Below, one piece after another: positions 1 through 10,849 of a DNA stretch of 64,000 nt. The notes beneath the pieces are model-generated. The model saw only the letters and a program-made list of their open reading frames with translations. It was not told where the DNA came from and did no database searches. Position numbers and translations under genes: made by a program. Source of the stretch: Bombyx mori (lineage: Eukaryota > Arthropoda > Insecta > Lepidoptera > Bombycidae). Where the stretch lies: NCBI RefSeq assembly GCF_030269925.1, contig NC_085121.1:14091501-14155500 (forward strand), given 5' to 3'. Numbering within the stretch: the stretch's first letter is position 1; each line of letters begins with the position of its first letter.

Positions 1-270
1 GCATTACTGCTTCGCGGCAGAAATAGGCAGGGCGGTGGTACCTACCCGTGCGGACTCACAAGAAGTCCTGCCACCAGTAATTACGCAAATTATAATTTTG
101 CGGGTTTGATTTTTATTACACGATGTCATTCCTTCACTGTGGAAGTCAATCGCGAACGTTAGTAAAGTACCTATTTCATTAGAAAAATTGGTACCCGCCT
201 GCAGGATTCGAACACCGTTGCATCGCAAGATACGAATGCACCGGACGTCTTATCCTTTAGGCCACGACGA
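1..270 (-). repeat. Bm1 SINE, tRNA-headed, cut by window edge
   Basis: Reverse strand: a tRNA-like head (GTCGTGGCC, box B GTTCGAATCC around 205-215), then the conserved Bm1 body with the segments ACTGGTGGCAGGACTTC and GTAATGC at the left edge. The 3' half lies outside the window. It is one of the few copies here that keep the Pol III promoter-like head. Confidence 0.9.
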
Positions 271-807
271 CAAAACTTTTAAAATGTTGACTGCTATATA
301 GGTCACCGGTGCCCTACATGGCGCAATGAAGTAACTTGTTCTATCAGAACGTAATACGAATTTTCTGCGAAAGAAAATAGCGGTATTTACTGATGCTTCC
401 TATACCCGCAATACGTTTTATTGAGAACAACAGAATCGGACTCGTCTCGAGTTTGGTAATGACATTTTTATCGAGAACAAGTTTATATCGCGCACAATGT
501 GACCCTTCGTTGTGTCCGCAATACAGTTATCTCGGAATATTGATAAACGAAAGCCCTGTGTGACGGGAGAAAGACAAAAACAAAAAACAAAAAAATCAAA
601 CGAACAAAGCGTATTTTCTCGGATATTCCATTTACGAGATCTGAATTTTTATGGAGCGAAATCTTTGAGCTGGATTTGAGGAGTTCGTTTTCCAGTCAAC
701 GGCGTGAATGGTCTTTGAATTGAACTTGGATTTTTTGGTTATAACATAAGATCTTCTTAATACGAATTTTGAATTAGAAGTAAAGTATTGATGGCAGATT
801 ATGGATT
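271..807. other. AT-rich unique sequence
   Basis: No coding region, RNA gene or recognisable repeat seen. An A-rich stretch (aagacaaaaacaaaaaac) lies near 570-600. Confidence 0.5.
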
Positions 808-1232
808 ATTTTGGAACGAAGTTCCTTATGGGACGATGCGGAGGGGTACCCTAACCGGGAAAAACGTCCGTAACGTAAGATGTTTATTAGTAATGCACAC
901 AGTGTACGACTTAGCTTTGTAATAACGTACAAATTAGTAATGCACACAGTGTACAACTTCACTTTGTAATAGCGTACAAAAAATAACATATTTTTTATCA
1001 TTCATTGACCACAATCTCCGAGCGTTCGTTTGCGCAATACACTAACTAACTCTTATGCAAACAACCGTGAATGAAGTGTACCACAATAAGTTCGCACGTT
1101 ACTGAATGACCGTGGGTTGTTGCGAAACCTCCAGTTTTATTTTCTTTATACCTCGAATAGAACTAAATATTAATATTTTTATAATAAGGAACTTCGTTCC
1201 TATCCGGTGTTGCACGACACCACACATCTTTT
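808..1232 (+). repeat. Unclassified dispersed repeat A, copy 1
   Basis: Contains inverted 17-mers GGAACGAAGTTCCTTAT at 813-829 and its exact reverse complement at 1184-1200. The sequence just outside the right 17-mer (TATCCGGTG...CACGACACC, a hairpin) is also shared with the two other copies (23916-24128 and 48528-48912). Inside is a 47-bp tandem duplication (886-932 and 933-979). It resembles a non-autonomous DNA element, but no transposase is visible and the family is unknown to me. Confidence 0.6.
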
Positions 1233-1263
1233 TTACTTGAGAAAACGGGTGATTGACCTTACG

Positions 1264-1474
1264 GGTGGTGTTAAGTGGGTACCAAAGCTCATAAGCTTTA
1301 CAACGTGAAAGCCAATAACCATTTTGAGATTTGAGTTCTAGACTCAGTTCTACACTACTACACCGGATGTCTCGTACCTCGAATCAGAACACATTACTGC
1401 TTGGCGGCAAAAAAGGCAGGGTAGTGGTACCAACTTGTGCAGGCTCATAAGACGGCCTAGTATTACCCGATCAG
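1264..1474 (-). repeat. Diverged Bm1-like SINE, left part
   Basis: Degraded Bm1 body in reverse orientation (GTGGTGTTAAGTGG, then CATTACTGCTTGGCGGC, then GTAGTGGTACC). It is interrupted at 1474 by an RTE LINE fragment and resumes at 1777-1895 with TTTTATTACACGATGTTATT and the region near the tRNA head. Confidence 0.7.
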
Positions 1475-1763
1475 TCATCATTATCATCATCATTATCCTG
1501 CCCTTCTACCAGCTACCTGGGATCGGCGTAACATGTTTTCTCCTTCCATACTCTTCTATCATATACCATTTCTTCGCTCACTCCCCTCTTACCTTTATCG
1601 TCTTTCACGCAATCCATCCATTTCTTCTTAGGTCTACCTCTTCCTCTATATCCTTCCACATTCATAGTTCAAATTTTCTTACCAACTTCATTTTTATTTC
1701 GTCTCATCACATGTCCATACCATCCCAAACGAGCACTTCTCAGCTTCTCTGTCACAGGTACCA
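1475..1763 (-). mobile_element. RTE-clade LINE, 3' fragment, inserted in a Bm1
   Basis: The reverse strand encodes the C-terminal tail of an RTE reverse-transcriptase polyprotein (same module as 31685-32065) followed by a trinucleotide-rich tail (ATGATG type) at 1475-1495. It is flanked by near-identical 13-bp repeats (attacccgatcag 1462-1474, attactcgatcag 1764-1776), a target-site duplication inside the Bm1. Strongly 5' truncated. Confidence 0.8.
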
Positions 1764-1776
1764 ATTACTCGATCAG

Positions 1777-1895
1777 TAAGAACACTTTTTATTTTTCTTG
1801 GTTTCTATTTTTATTACACGATGTTATTCCTTCGCTGTGAGAGTCATTCATGACATGAAAATATGTCGTGCGTACGTATTTCATCAGAAAAAATG
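1777..1895 (-). repeat. Diverged Bm1-like SINE, right part
   Basis: Continuation of the Bm1 split by the RTE fragment: reverse-strand Bm1 segments TATTTTTATTACACGATG, CCTTCGCTGTG and TATTTCATCAGAAAAA, ending before the tRNA-like head. Confidence 0.65.
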
Positions 1896-2163
1896 GTAAT
1901 AAGAAAAATACAGATCTCTAAACCACAACTTCTCAAACGTTGATATTTCCGTGTTCAGTTTCTGAACGTAAAAATGTCAGCGAGCGACGTCCGCCATGAC
2001 ACCAATCATCTTTCAATGCATAAATTTTATAGTTTTCTTATATTAAGTCGTTCATTTGTAATATAAAGGTACAATAAATATCTCATACAAAAAATTATAG
2101 TCCACGCTCAATGACCACCACGCAACATTCGGTCTATGATATTATAACTTATCGAAGACAACT

Positions 2164-2372
2164 TTACTGGTGGACCTCTTGTGAGTCCGCACGGGTAGTT
2201 ACCACCACCCTGCCTATTTTGGCAGTGAAGCAGTAATGCGTTTCGATTTGAAGGGTGGGGCAGTCGTTGTAACTATACATTTAAGTTTTAGATGTCTATG
2301 GGCTCCGGTAACCACTTAACATAAGGTGGGCCGTGAGCTCGTCCAACCATCGAAGCAATTATAAAAACAAAC
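2164..2372 (+). repeat. Bm1 SINE body, 5' truncated
   Basis: Starts at ACTGGTGGACCTCTTGTG and runs through GTGAAGCAGTAATGCG, GGTGGGGCAG and CTATGGGCTCCGGTAACC to a terminal A-rich tail. About 30 bp of the middle (after CTATAC) is missing compared with other copies. Confidence 0.85.
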
Positions 2373-2724
2373 TAAAAACTGTTTAGGAAACTTTAACTGA
2401 TGCGACATATTTAGTTAATACATAAATATTACTTGAAGCAGAACCTGCGTGCCTACAGATGATTAAGTCTAGCCTCCCACAGTGAATATAAATCAATTTA
2501 TTTACTGCCTTCAAAATAAAAACATTGGTATAACAGTAACGGATAGGTCTGGTCTGTAAATCTTTTTGTTGTCGAGCAGAGAAAAAAAAATCCAGGACGT
2601 TCCCTTGAGTGGCCATTTTGAGTGACGTACCTTTTACAAGGTAGGCACCTTTTAGTGTTGATATTCCGTTCAGGTAGTGAGAAGGGGCTCTTTCACATAA
2701 GCGATGTTGACGATGCGACGAATA

Positions 2725-2994
2725 TCTATATATATAAAAATGAATTGCTGTTAGTTAGTCTCGCTAAAACTCGAGACGGCTGGACCGATTTGGCTAATTT
2801 TGGTCTTGAATTATTCGTGGAAGTCCAGAGAGGGTTTAAAAGGTAGATAAACATGAAAATGCTCAGAATTAAATAAAAATTACAATTTTCTTTTTCCTTT
2901 TATTCATTTTGTTTGTTTTAAGTTTGTTTTATACAAAAGTTTTAAGTCTTTTATTTATCGATTGAGGCACTACGAAGTCTGCCGGGTCAGCTAG
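2725..2994 (+). mobile_element. Non-autonomous Helitron, complete
   Basis: Starts TCTATATATATAAAAATG after an A and ends GCCGGGTCAGCTAG before a T, the A/T insertion and TC...CTAG ends typical of Helitrons. It is 270 bp with no coding capacity. Same family as 8684-8952, 18145-18250 and 28772-28978. Confidence 0.8.
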
Positions 2995-2996
2995 TC

Positions 2997-3275
2997 TCTA
3001 ATATATAAATCTACAGTGTGTTTTACGGATGTTCCGTTATAACTACTGAACCATGCATCCGATTAACTTGAAACTTGGTATCCATGTAGAAAATACATGT
3101 ATTTAATGGATAGGCTAATATTAATATGAGTGTTGTACTCACTAATAATAATGACAATAAATAATCTATATATTAATACGTGAAGCAAAAACTTTGTCCG
3201 GACGGATTCCTTTTGTTTGTTTTATGTTTATTTTATACAAAAGCTTAGGTCTTTTATTCATCGATTGATTCATCG
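2997..3275 (+). mobile_element. Helitron-like element, second family, 3' end lost
   Basis: Begins TCTAATATATAAATCTACAG, matching the 14326-14703 family, with shared TGTTCCGTTATAACTACTG. Its last 90 bp match the other family (CGGACGGATTCCTTTTG), so it looks chimeric, and no CTAG end remains. It starts 2 bp after the previous Helitron. Confidence 0.6.
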
Positions 3276-3710
3276 AAAGTTCGTATCTCAGGTGACGTTT
3301 TTATTAAAGTTTGTTTTAGTAAAGATCCATCCGCGGGTATGTTCTTGTTGAGGATTTATTTCAGTCTGAGAGGTCGTTCTCGATATCAATAGGAAAGATG
3401 CCTTCTTTTAAAATCCCCGAGAAACCGGAGACTATAGAATGTTTTCATTTGATAATTTTGTAGTTGGATTCTGTGTGGTTGACGACACTCACTATGGATT
3501 TCATCACGCGATTTTTCACACACAATTACATTTTACATTTGGGATTTTAAGTTTTGACTTAGAAAACTGCCGTTAGGTAGTATGATTGATAAAAATAAAG
3601 GCCAAATATGTGTAAAGAAAATGTCAGTACCCACGTTCCTCGTAATATTAGAAAACATTAGCAGTACAGCTGGTATTTATGATTTATTGTGAAATTTTGA
3701 GAAAATATTC
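3276..3710. other. Unique sequence
   Basis: No gene, RNA or repeat recognised. Confidence 0.4.
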
Positions 3711-3910
3711 TTACTGGTGGTAGAACCTCTAGTGAGTCCGCGCGGGTAGGTACCACCACCCTGCCTATTTCTGCCGTGAAGCAGTAATGCGTTTCGGTTT
3801 GAAGGGTAGGGCAGCCGTTGTAACTATACCGAGATCTTAGAACTTATATCTCTAGGTGGGTGGCGCATTTACGTTGTAGATGTCTATGGGCTTCAGTAAC
3901 CACTTAACAC
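3711..3910 (+). repeat. Bm1 SINE body, 5' and 3' truncated
   Basis: From TTACTGGTGGTAGAACCTC to GGCTTCAGTAACCACTTAAC with the usual Bm1 order. It lacks the terminal CAGGTGGGCTGTGAGC segment and A tail. Confidence 0.85.
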
Positions 3911-4802
3911 ATGCCACATGAGTGAGTATGTATATGCTCACTCTACTTCGAGTTGTAAATAAGCAGTAGTCTCAGCTAGAAGATCACGCACAATGAGAAT
4001 CCACGTCTCTCTTTCTCTTCCTCTATTTCTAATACGCAGAGGGTTTAGAAGCTATAAATTACAAAACCAGGCAATTCTTTTCACTTTTTCACACATAGCT
4101 TTCACTCAGTTCCACTGTGTATATTATGTTCATATATATGTATATAGTGTATTATATATTAAATCTATACAAAAATACACAGTCAAACGATATAAGACAC
4201 AGTCCATATATACAGAGCCTAGTATGACTTTATTTCACGGTAAAGGCTTGTTTACCGGAGTAATCTCGTACGTGAGAGAATATAATGTTTGCACTAGGCA
4301 CACTCAACTATTATATATCCCTGAATATTAGTTTCGATGGCACTGAATAGAATGAAACGACGGAAATTTAATTTTGATTTTGCCATATCAATAATTCGAC
4401 GCTTGAAAGGCAAACGTGACTAAGCGACAATGCGTGAACTTTACAGTAGACTAATTTAAGGTTGAAATACCTGAAAAAAAATTATTTTAACGAATCTAGC
4501 TGTAGTAAAATCTAGCTAGTAGCTGTAGGATTGAAATGATTTTAATAGACCTAGAAATATATATTTTTTCCGCATCGAATATGGTTATTGCCTATTATTT
4601 ATGTACCAAGCAGTTATTGTTGCTTAGTCACGTTTGCCTTTCAAGCGTCGAATTATTATTACAGTATTTAACACAGAGAACCTCATTTACTAGCAAAAAC
4701 ATAGCTATAACTACATTTGCAAGATAAGCTACGGTGTTGAAATATGAGAGGAAACCAGGGATTTTCCCGTAGAATATTTTTCTTTCTTTCTTTTTCTTTT
4801 CT
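3911..4802. other. AT-rich unique sequence
   Basis: No gene recognised. A short inverted match exists between about 4385-4425 and 4622-4655 (AATTCGACGCTTGAAAGGCA and its complement), which could form a hairpin. Confidence 0.45.
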
Positions 4803-5149
4803 TTTTCTAGTGAAATACGTACTTAATAGATGTTCGCGAAATACTTTCACTGTAGAGGGATGAGATTCTGTAATAAAAATCAAACGAAAAAATTACAATC
4901 TGTATAATAATTACTGGCGGTAAGGCGTGTGAGTCCGCACGGATAGGTACCGCCACTCCGTTATTTTTGCCGTGAATCAAAAATGCATTTGTTTGTAGGG
5001 TGGGACAGCCGTTGTACTATAAAACTGTGACTTAGAACTCACGTCTCAAGATGGCTAGCGGCATTTCTGCTGTTGATGTCTATGGACTTCGGTAACCACT
5101 TAAAACCAGATGAACCGTGAGCACTTCCACCCATATAAACAATAAAAGT
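4803..5149 (+). repeat. Old Bm1-like SINE, tRNA head missing
   Basis: Diverged relative of Bm1: GAAATACGTACTTAATAG, AATAAAAATCAAACG, TTACTGGCGGTAAG, GTGGGACAGCCGTTG, GATGTCTATGGACTTCGG and a tail with AACAATAAAAG. The divergence and changed middle (GGCTAGCGGCATTTCTGC) suggest an older subfamily also seen at 47255-47490. Confidence 0.75.
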
Positions 5150-5186
5150 ATTATAGCAGCGAACTGTGATTGCTCAATAACATTTA

Positions 5187-5299
5187 ATAGTAGGTCCCAA
5201 TGTGAGCTCGCACGGGTTGGTACCGCCTCAGTGTGGTGAGTAGGATGCGAGGACTGTTAAATAAAATAATTGAGACTTCGACCTATCCACCTATGTAAA
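5187..5299 (+). repeat. Bm1-like fragment, internally deleted
   Basis: Retains AGTAGGTCCCAATGTGAGC, CGGGTTGGTACC and the 3' end CCACCTATGTAAACAATAAA; the central body is lost. Confidence 0.5.
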
Positions 5300-5314
5300 C
5301 AATAAAAAGGCTAT

Positions 5315-5502
5315 CATCATCGTCATTCTCCTGCCCTTCTCCCAGTCAGCTGGGGTCGGCGCAACATGTTTTCTCCTTCCATACTCCTCTATCATATACC
5401 ATTTCTTCGCTCACTCCCCTCTTACACATATCGTCTTTCACGCAATCCATCCACATTATCTGTTAGGTCTATTTCTTCCTCTAAAACAGCTAGAGCTCTG
5501 AG
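5315..5502 (-). mobile_element. RTE-clade LINE, 3' fragment with TSD
   Basis: Reverse-strand RTE C-terminal module, closely similar to 1475-1763. It is bounded by perfect 15-bp direct repeats CAATAAAAAGGCTAT at 5300-5314 and 5503-5517. The insertion hit the A-rich tail of a Bm1-like copy. Confidence 0.8.
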
Positions 5503-5647
5503 CAATAAAAAGGCTATATTGCGCAGTATTGTGTTGTTGCTGTATTTGCGACTCTGGCCAAATCGGCTACAACTTTCCTTATTTTATCTTGAACAGTGTT
5601 ATATGTTCAGATTCTTAACTATATAACGGGTATGGAGGTTCATTTTT

Positions 5648-5859
5648 TGGCCCACCTGGCGTTAAGTGGCTATCGGAGCCAATAGACATCTACAAGGTAA
5701 ATGAGCATCCCACCTTGAGATATAAGTTCTAAGGTCTCAAGTATAGTTACAACGGCTGCCCCACCCTTCAAACCGAAATGCATTACTGCTTCACGGTAGA
5801 AATAGGTAGGGTGGTGGTACCTACCCGCGCAGACTCACAAGAGGTCTTACCGCCAGTAA
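5648..5859 (-). repeat. Bm1 SINE body
   Basis: Reverse-strand Bm1 from GGCCCACCTGGCGTTAAGTG to GAGGTCTTACCGCCAGTAA, without the tRNA-like head. Confidence 0.85.
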
Positions 5860-6309
5860 AGAGTCTATAGAAGTGGGCACTTGAATACTGTCGCACCTCT
5901 TGAGCTATGGAGTCAAAATTTGAACCTCGACAACTTCGCTATAGAAAATGCCCGTAGGAAGTGCTGTTAATTTCTAGGTAATCACAGTAGTTTAAGTCGT
6001 CTCTTGTGGAGCCGTTGAGATATTTTCTCCGTCAACATTTTTGTCTGTAAACATCGCTCGCATGAATTTTCTAATAGTGTGTGAAGATAAGAGCCTATCG
6101 TATATCATATAAATATCTTCTTCGGATTTAGACTGTGTGTAATGTCCTTATTCTTGTTACAGGATCGCAGTCATACTTATTTAGTTCATACTTTATAATC
6201 TTCCAAAATCAGTCAAGCTTACTCTGGTATCCGGCTCTAAATTATACCATTAATACGTCTAATATCTAAACTCACTTCTACAAATACTTTAGATATTACG
6301 TTTCTCATT
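5860..6309. other. Unique sequence
   Basis: No supported gene. An intron-acceptor-like string (tccttattcttgttacag, about 6146-6164) is followed within a few codons by stops. Confidence 0.4.
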
Positions 6310-6842
6310 TTTTCCCCTTCCTAGGCTGATAGGCTTGAGAGGCTATTTCAGCTTCACCCTAACGTGTGTAGGTGAGCTCACGGGGCTCAAACCGGAGTGT
6401 TGCTAACACTGACACTAGCAAGAGCAGTGCTTCGAATCTACCACCGGATCGGAAACGCGACCCATTGAGAAGATTCGGCGAGAAGCTCAGTGGGCTGTGT
6501 CTATGGGTTAATTCGCTCGTCGAGCCCTTAGTCGCAAGCGACGGGTTCGACGCGGACGGTGACCGGTGCTTGTGGTGACTAAAAGCACCGTTAATGGATC
6601 GGAAGGATCCGTAATGACGTGCTTTGGGCGACGTCGACGGTTTACCATTCGGTCTATAGGATCGGGTATGTAGTTTCCAGCGGCCACGACAAGAGGGTTC
6701 TCGTATCGTGCCGCCTTTTCGAAGTGGCGCAACAATGCCGACTGTAGATACTTACTGACAGAGTCGAGCTCCAGGTCATCGTGGAGATCCACGTTCCTCA
6801 GGAACCATGGCGCTCCGACGGCTGTTCTGCAGAATCGGGATT
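6310..6842 (-). mobile_element. Jockey-clade LINE, 3' fragment (older subfamily)
   Basis: The reverse strand encodes the last ~110 residues of a Jockey-type ORF2: GAPWFLRNVDLHDDLELDSV, then [16 protein letters not shown] and RRRPKHVITDPSDP. A conserved 3' UTR follows, with a short T run at 6310-6316 on the + strand (A tail). It is diverged from the young copy at 49385-53306, and a frame break occurs before the terminal stop region. Confidence 0.8.
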
Positions 6843-7784
6843 GCGTTTCACATAGTATCTAAATGATATACCAAGATACTCACTTCATTTTATTCCTGGA
6901 TTTTTTTAATGTTGATTTGATTACATAATTATATGGTTCTCTGTAAAGCTCATCTTCAAACGAGGTTTGAAATGGCCCTGTGGTATGGTAGCATTATGGT
7001 TGTGAAATTAGCATTACTGACGTTATAAATGAGGCTGTTTTCTATCGATGTCTCGTACATACATCGTATATTCGACTGCCTTCGAAATTAATAAAGGAAT
7101 GTTTATTCAGAACTCTCAAACCTGTAGGAAACATTATATCACATGTAATTTTAGGCTCGATACACATTCAGAATAAAATCCATCGCTTCCATTCCCTACT
7201 GTTATTGTAATAAAAGCGAATATAAGTTAATGGAATATTTATTGGTATTGAGCTGATATGAAAGATTATTAGATATGATATTATCCCCCTCAGTAATCAG
7301 AACGTACATTAGGTAATATTTGAACTTCATATATAACTATAGATAGATATTGATTTTTCGATGATTTAAGTAATTAATATTATATTGAATCTGTGATTCG
7401 TATATTTCTTAGATAATCTTAGTTACAGAATTATTAATTTTATGATAGATTTGTTTCCATTGAAAGAGATTTATTTACATGACGGCATATTAACAACGGA
7501 TTATACGTGTAGGTGTATATTTATTGTAATTTATATTAATTAATAATTAGTTAATTTACATGATATTTATTTTTAATCAGTATTTAATCATCTGTTTAAG
7601 GATTTATAGATCACTCTGAATATTATTATTGTGCAAATATGCAGAATGGTCGATGAAATGGCGACAAGTTTCGTGAATGGTGAATGTCCCCTAAATTTAA
7701 TTACAAGATTTCCAATTCAGCTGTAAGACCTGTCGTATTGTTGGTTTGCGAAAGCGGGGAATGAAAGAAGGTTACATTCACCAG
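6843..7784. other. Very AT-rich unique sequence
   Basis: No gene or repeat recognised; long low-GC stretch at 7140-7650. Confidence 0.45.
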
Positions 7785-8095
7785 ATAGACGAGTGTTGAG
7801 TAATGAGAATGGACAAAATTATAAATAAGGGGAAGTCTGAAAGTAGCGCCAGTGAGAGTGATAACATAAGAAATTGAAAGTTGTCGTTGTTTAGGCATTA
7901 TATGCATAGAGAGGATGATCATGTGGTTGAAGAGTCCCTGGGTATTGAAGTAGATATTAGTATCAGAAGGGATGATCTACATATAAATACTTAGACTGTT
8001 TGAAGGAAGATATGCGTGAAAAGGATGTAAGTGCAGAGATGACGTATGGTGGAATGGAAAAACAAGACCTACTACGCTGACATTTTTTATGTAGA
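7785..8095 (+). mobile_element. Degenerate RTE LINE C-terminal fragment
   Basis: Order of recognisable words: ATGAGAATGGAC, GGAAGTCTGAAAGTAGCGCC, AGAGAGGATGATCATGTGG, AGATGACGTATGGTGGAATG, AAAACAAGACCTACTACGC. These match the RTE C-terminal module at 31685-32065 in the same order but with several stops and frameshifts. Confidence 0.65.
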
Positions 8096-8265
8096 ACAAG
8101 ACGAAGAAGAAAACTCTTAATATTGTTAATAATAGCACACCGCAAGAAGTGTATCTATTTTAGAAAAGAAAAAAAAACAGCTTTTTTTGGAAAATATCGG
8201 TTTTAGCGATAGGACATACCTGTCAGTTGACTGTTTTTCAATGTTGTATTTTGGTGTGCAATAAA

Positions 8266-8268
<3 letters not shown>

Positions 8269-8302
<34 letters not shown>

Positions 8303-8313
8303 TTCTCTCCCTC
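8269..8313. repeat. (CT)n microsatellite
   Basis: Fourteen uninterrupted CT units, then imperfect CT-rich sequence. Confidence 0.95.
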
Positions 8314-8646
8314 CTAAGCATCGTATCTTATTTGAATTCAGCGTTCGAATCGTCAAAAGCTTATATACAGCTGGTGTGTTCTTATCAAGCGATGTAGCCA
8401 TGATGGTCTTCAAAACTTTTTATTTAGAAATAACTGAAATGTAGTTTATATAATTTTGTTTTTTACTTATTGCGCTAAACGGATTCATTAATTCACGGCC
8501 CACATAGCGCAAATAGGTTATCGAAGTTCACCGTGACAGATAAGTCGAACTCTCAGTCGTATTTTAATATGACCTTTCAAAACGGAACGCACTGTATTGC
8601 GACAGAATTAGACAGGATGGTGATATCTATCCATGCATGCTTACAA

Positions 8647-9377
8647 TACCGTCTACCACCAATTGAATATTTCTATCATTACATATATATGTATAAAAAT
8701 GAATTGCTGTTCGTTAGTCTCGCTAAAACTCGAGAACGGCTGAACCGATTTGGCTAATTTTGGTCTTGAATTATTTGTGGAAGTCCAGAGAAGGTTTAAA
8801 AGGTAGATTTTACATAAATATGAAAATTCTCGGAATTAAATAAAAATAACAAATTTTGTTTTCCCTTTGATGTGCCCTCGTCGGACGGATTCCTTTTATT
8901 TGTGTCTTTTATTTATTGATTGAGACACTACGAAGTCTGCCGGGTCAGCTAGTTTCTTAATAAAATTATTGAAAATACAAATCTTTTGCAAATACAGTAA
9001 TGTAAATCGAATTCAACACAGATGTAGCCAGAGATGTATAGAAAACAGAATCATGTATATTATATGAGTCGTCTATTATCAAAGGTGGCAATCTGTGCAT
9101 TTGGACAAAAAAATGTTATTGATATGTCAATACAGATTGATTTGAATATAATCGTCTCCTTCAAAGAATACAGTTCAAAACCTGCATTAAATAAAGGTTA
9201 ATAGTTAACCTGTTATTTATCTAAGATGTCGTTCCGAAGAGTTTTGTGACTGCCAATGGAATACAAAGTCAATAATTCGTTTTTCTGATTTACCAATAAT
9301 TTTCCAAAAGTCAGATTGCCGGCTTTGATAATAGTCGACTCATATGTCAAGACAAATGAAGCAACGCTAAGAAGCAA
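8647..9377 (+). repeat. Inverted duplication, left arm
   Basis: The sequence 8647-8683, 8953 to about 9050 and about 9345-9377 is the reverse complement of 11091-11270 with few mismatches. The left arm additionally contains a Helitron (8684-8952) and about 290 bp (9050-9340) missing from the right arm. Confidence 0.8.
8684..8952 (+). mobile_element. Non-autonomous Helitron in the left arm
   Basis: Same family as 2725-2994 (ATAAAAATGAATTGCTG near the start, GCCGGGTCAGCTAG at the end). Comparison with the inverted arm at 11091-11270, which lacks it, places the insertion exactly between A and T. The expected 5' TC appears mutated to TA. Confidence 0.8.
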
Positions 9378-9708
9378 AGCTAACACACGCACGCGATTCT
9401 CTCGTCTACACTGTTATATTTCCGACTACGGGCGATAATAGTAGCAACTAGATACATTTTACATTTTGAAGATGTGGCTACGTACGCCATTTCTTTTCGT
9501 TTAGTGCGATTGTAAAAATTTCAAGCGTTTTACGATTTTGTTCCTGAAAGGATTCTTTTGTTTTCAAATAACTACAAAGTACTATCTGCTCTGTCATAGG
9601 AAAACTCGGATATGAGTTTAATGCAGGTTATAAACGTTAAAACAATGTTGCGATGTTAAAGTTAATGTCATTCGTACAGGATGTTAATAACATTGTATTT
9701 AGGTGTGA

Positions 9709-9954
9709 TTACTGGTGGTAGGACCTCTTGTGAGTCCGCGCGGGTGAGTACCACCACCCTGCCTATTTTTGCCGTGAAGCAGTAGTGCGTTTCGGTTTGA
9801 AGGGCGGGGCAGCCGTTGTGACTATACTGAGACCTTAGAACTTATATGTCAAGGTGGGTGACGCATTTACGTTGTAGATGTCTATGGGCTCCAGTAACCA
9901 CTTAACACCAGGTGGGCTGTGAGCTCGTCCACCTATCTATACAATAAAAAAAAA
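9709..9954 (+). repeat. Bm1 SINE body with A tail
   Basis: Nearly consensus body from TTACTGGTGGTAGGACCTC to GTGAGCTCGTCCACC and an AATAAAAAAAAA tail; head truncated at the TTACTGGTGG point shared by many copies here. Confidence 0.9.
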
Positions 9955-10054
9955 GATTGGTTTCTTCGTGTGCGCGTTATGAGATAGTGGAACCAAGCGC
10001 TGATTGGATCTTCGTACCCCTCTTACTGATGTACTTGCGATAGGTGTAGCATTT

Positions 10055-10345
10055 GTATTAAAACTACCGAATTTCCGTAAATTTTTTGGCCATCTTCCAT
10101 ATTTTTATATAATTTTTTTTGGGCTTGGGGCCTTTCCTCCTCCGTGGTCCCCTCGCCTGGAGGGGCACAGAGTATGTTGGACTGGATGATCCGCAGATGT
10201 TGGAGTGGACTGCGGGCTCAAGGATGGTATTTAGGGCCCTACGCATTCCCCTGCACTCTGCCCAATCGCCCGAGCCCCAGATATCAGAACTGACCGGCAG
10301 GGTCGGGACGCGAGACACCCCCAACCGATCGTTCCGTTCATAATG
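10055..10345. other. GC-rich island, probably a TE remnant
   Basis: An abrupt GC-rich block (about 10130-10340; TTGGGGCCTTTCCTCC, AGAGTATGTTGGACTGGATG, GGTCGGGACGCGAGACACC) in AT-rich surroundings. Both strands have short open frames but no motif I recognise. Composition resembles the LINE-derived blocks of this window. Confidence 0.35.
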
Positions 10346-10849
10346 AAGTCACTCATCTGCAGCGAGTTAGGGTCTGTAGTATGTACCTAACTAATCACTT
10401 TTTCGATATAACCTTTGAAATGAAAATCTCTTAACACCAGATCACCCGTTAGTTTGTCTGGCCACCGAAAGCATAAATTAGATCGTGTCGATCAAAATAT
10501 TTTCTTTCTTTCCATTAAAATGTTGAGCGTCAATATTTAATTTTGTTCCATAATAAAAAGGATCATTCGAGGTTCGGGTCTCGGTGCTTTTCAAACATGC
10601 ATTCAGCCGAAATACGTTTCGTTATTTAGAAAATCAATTGATCCAAACCGCTCGGAATACGAAAATAAAATCGCAAATGGTCTTTTTTTTTTTCGTTTTG
10701 ACGAGAGAAAAAGGCATTCCGTTTTTTTTGTGTGTGTAGTCAGTCATTCGTTTTTGTTTTATTTTTACGTAAAGTTTTTTTTTGTTGTAATACCATATAT
10801 GTGGGTGAATAATTTCACGGCTGATACGTAGTTTTTTTATTCTATTTTA

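Noticed and set aside
6146..6190. Strong acceptor-like site (cttattcttgttacag) that might begin an upstream receptor exon
   Set aside because: The following frames are closed within a few codons or lack TM features, and no donor in phase follows.
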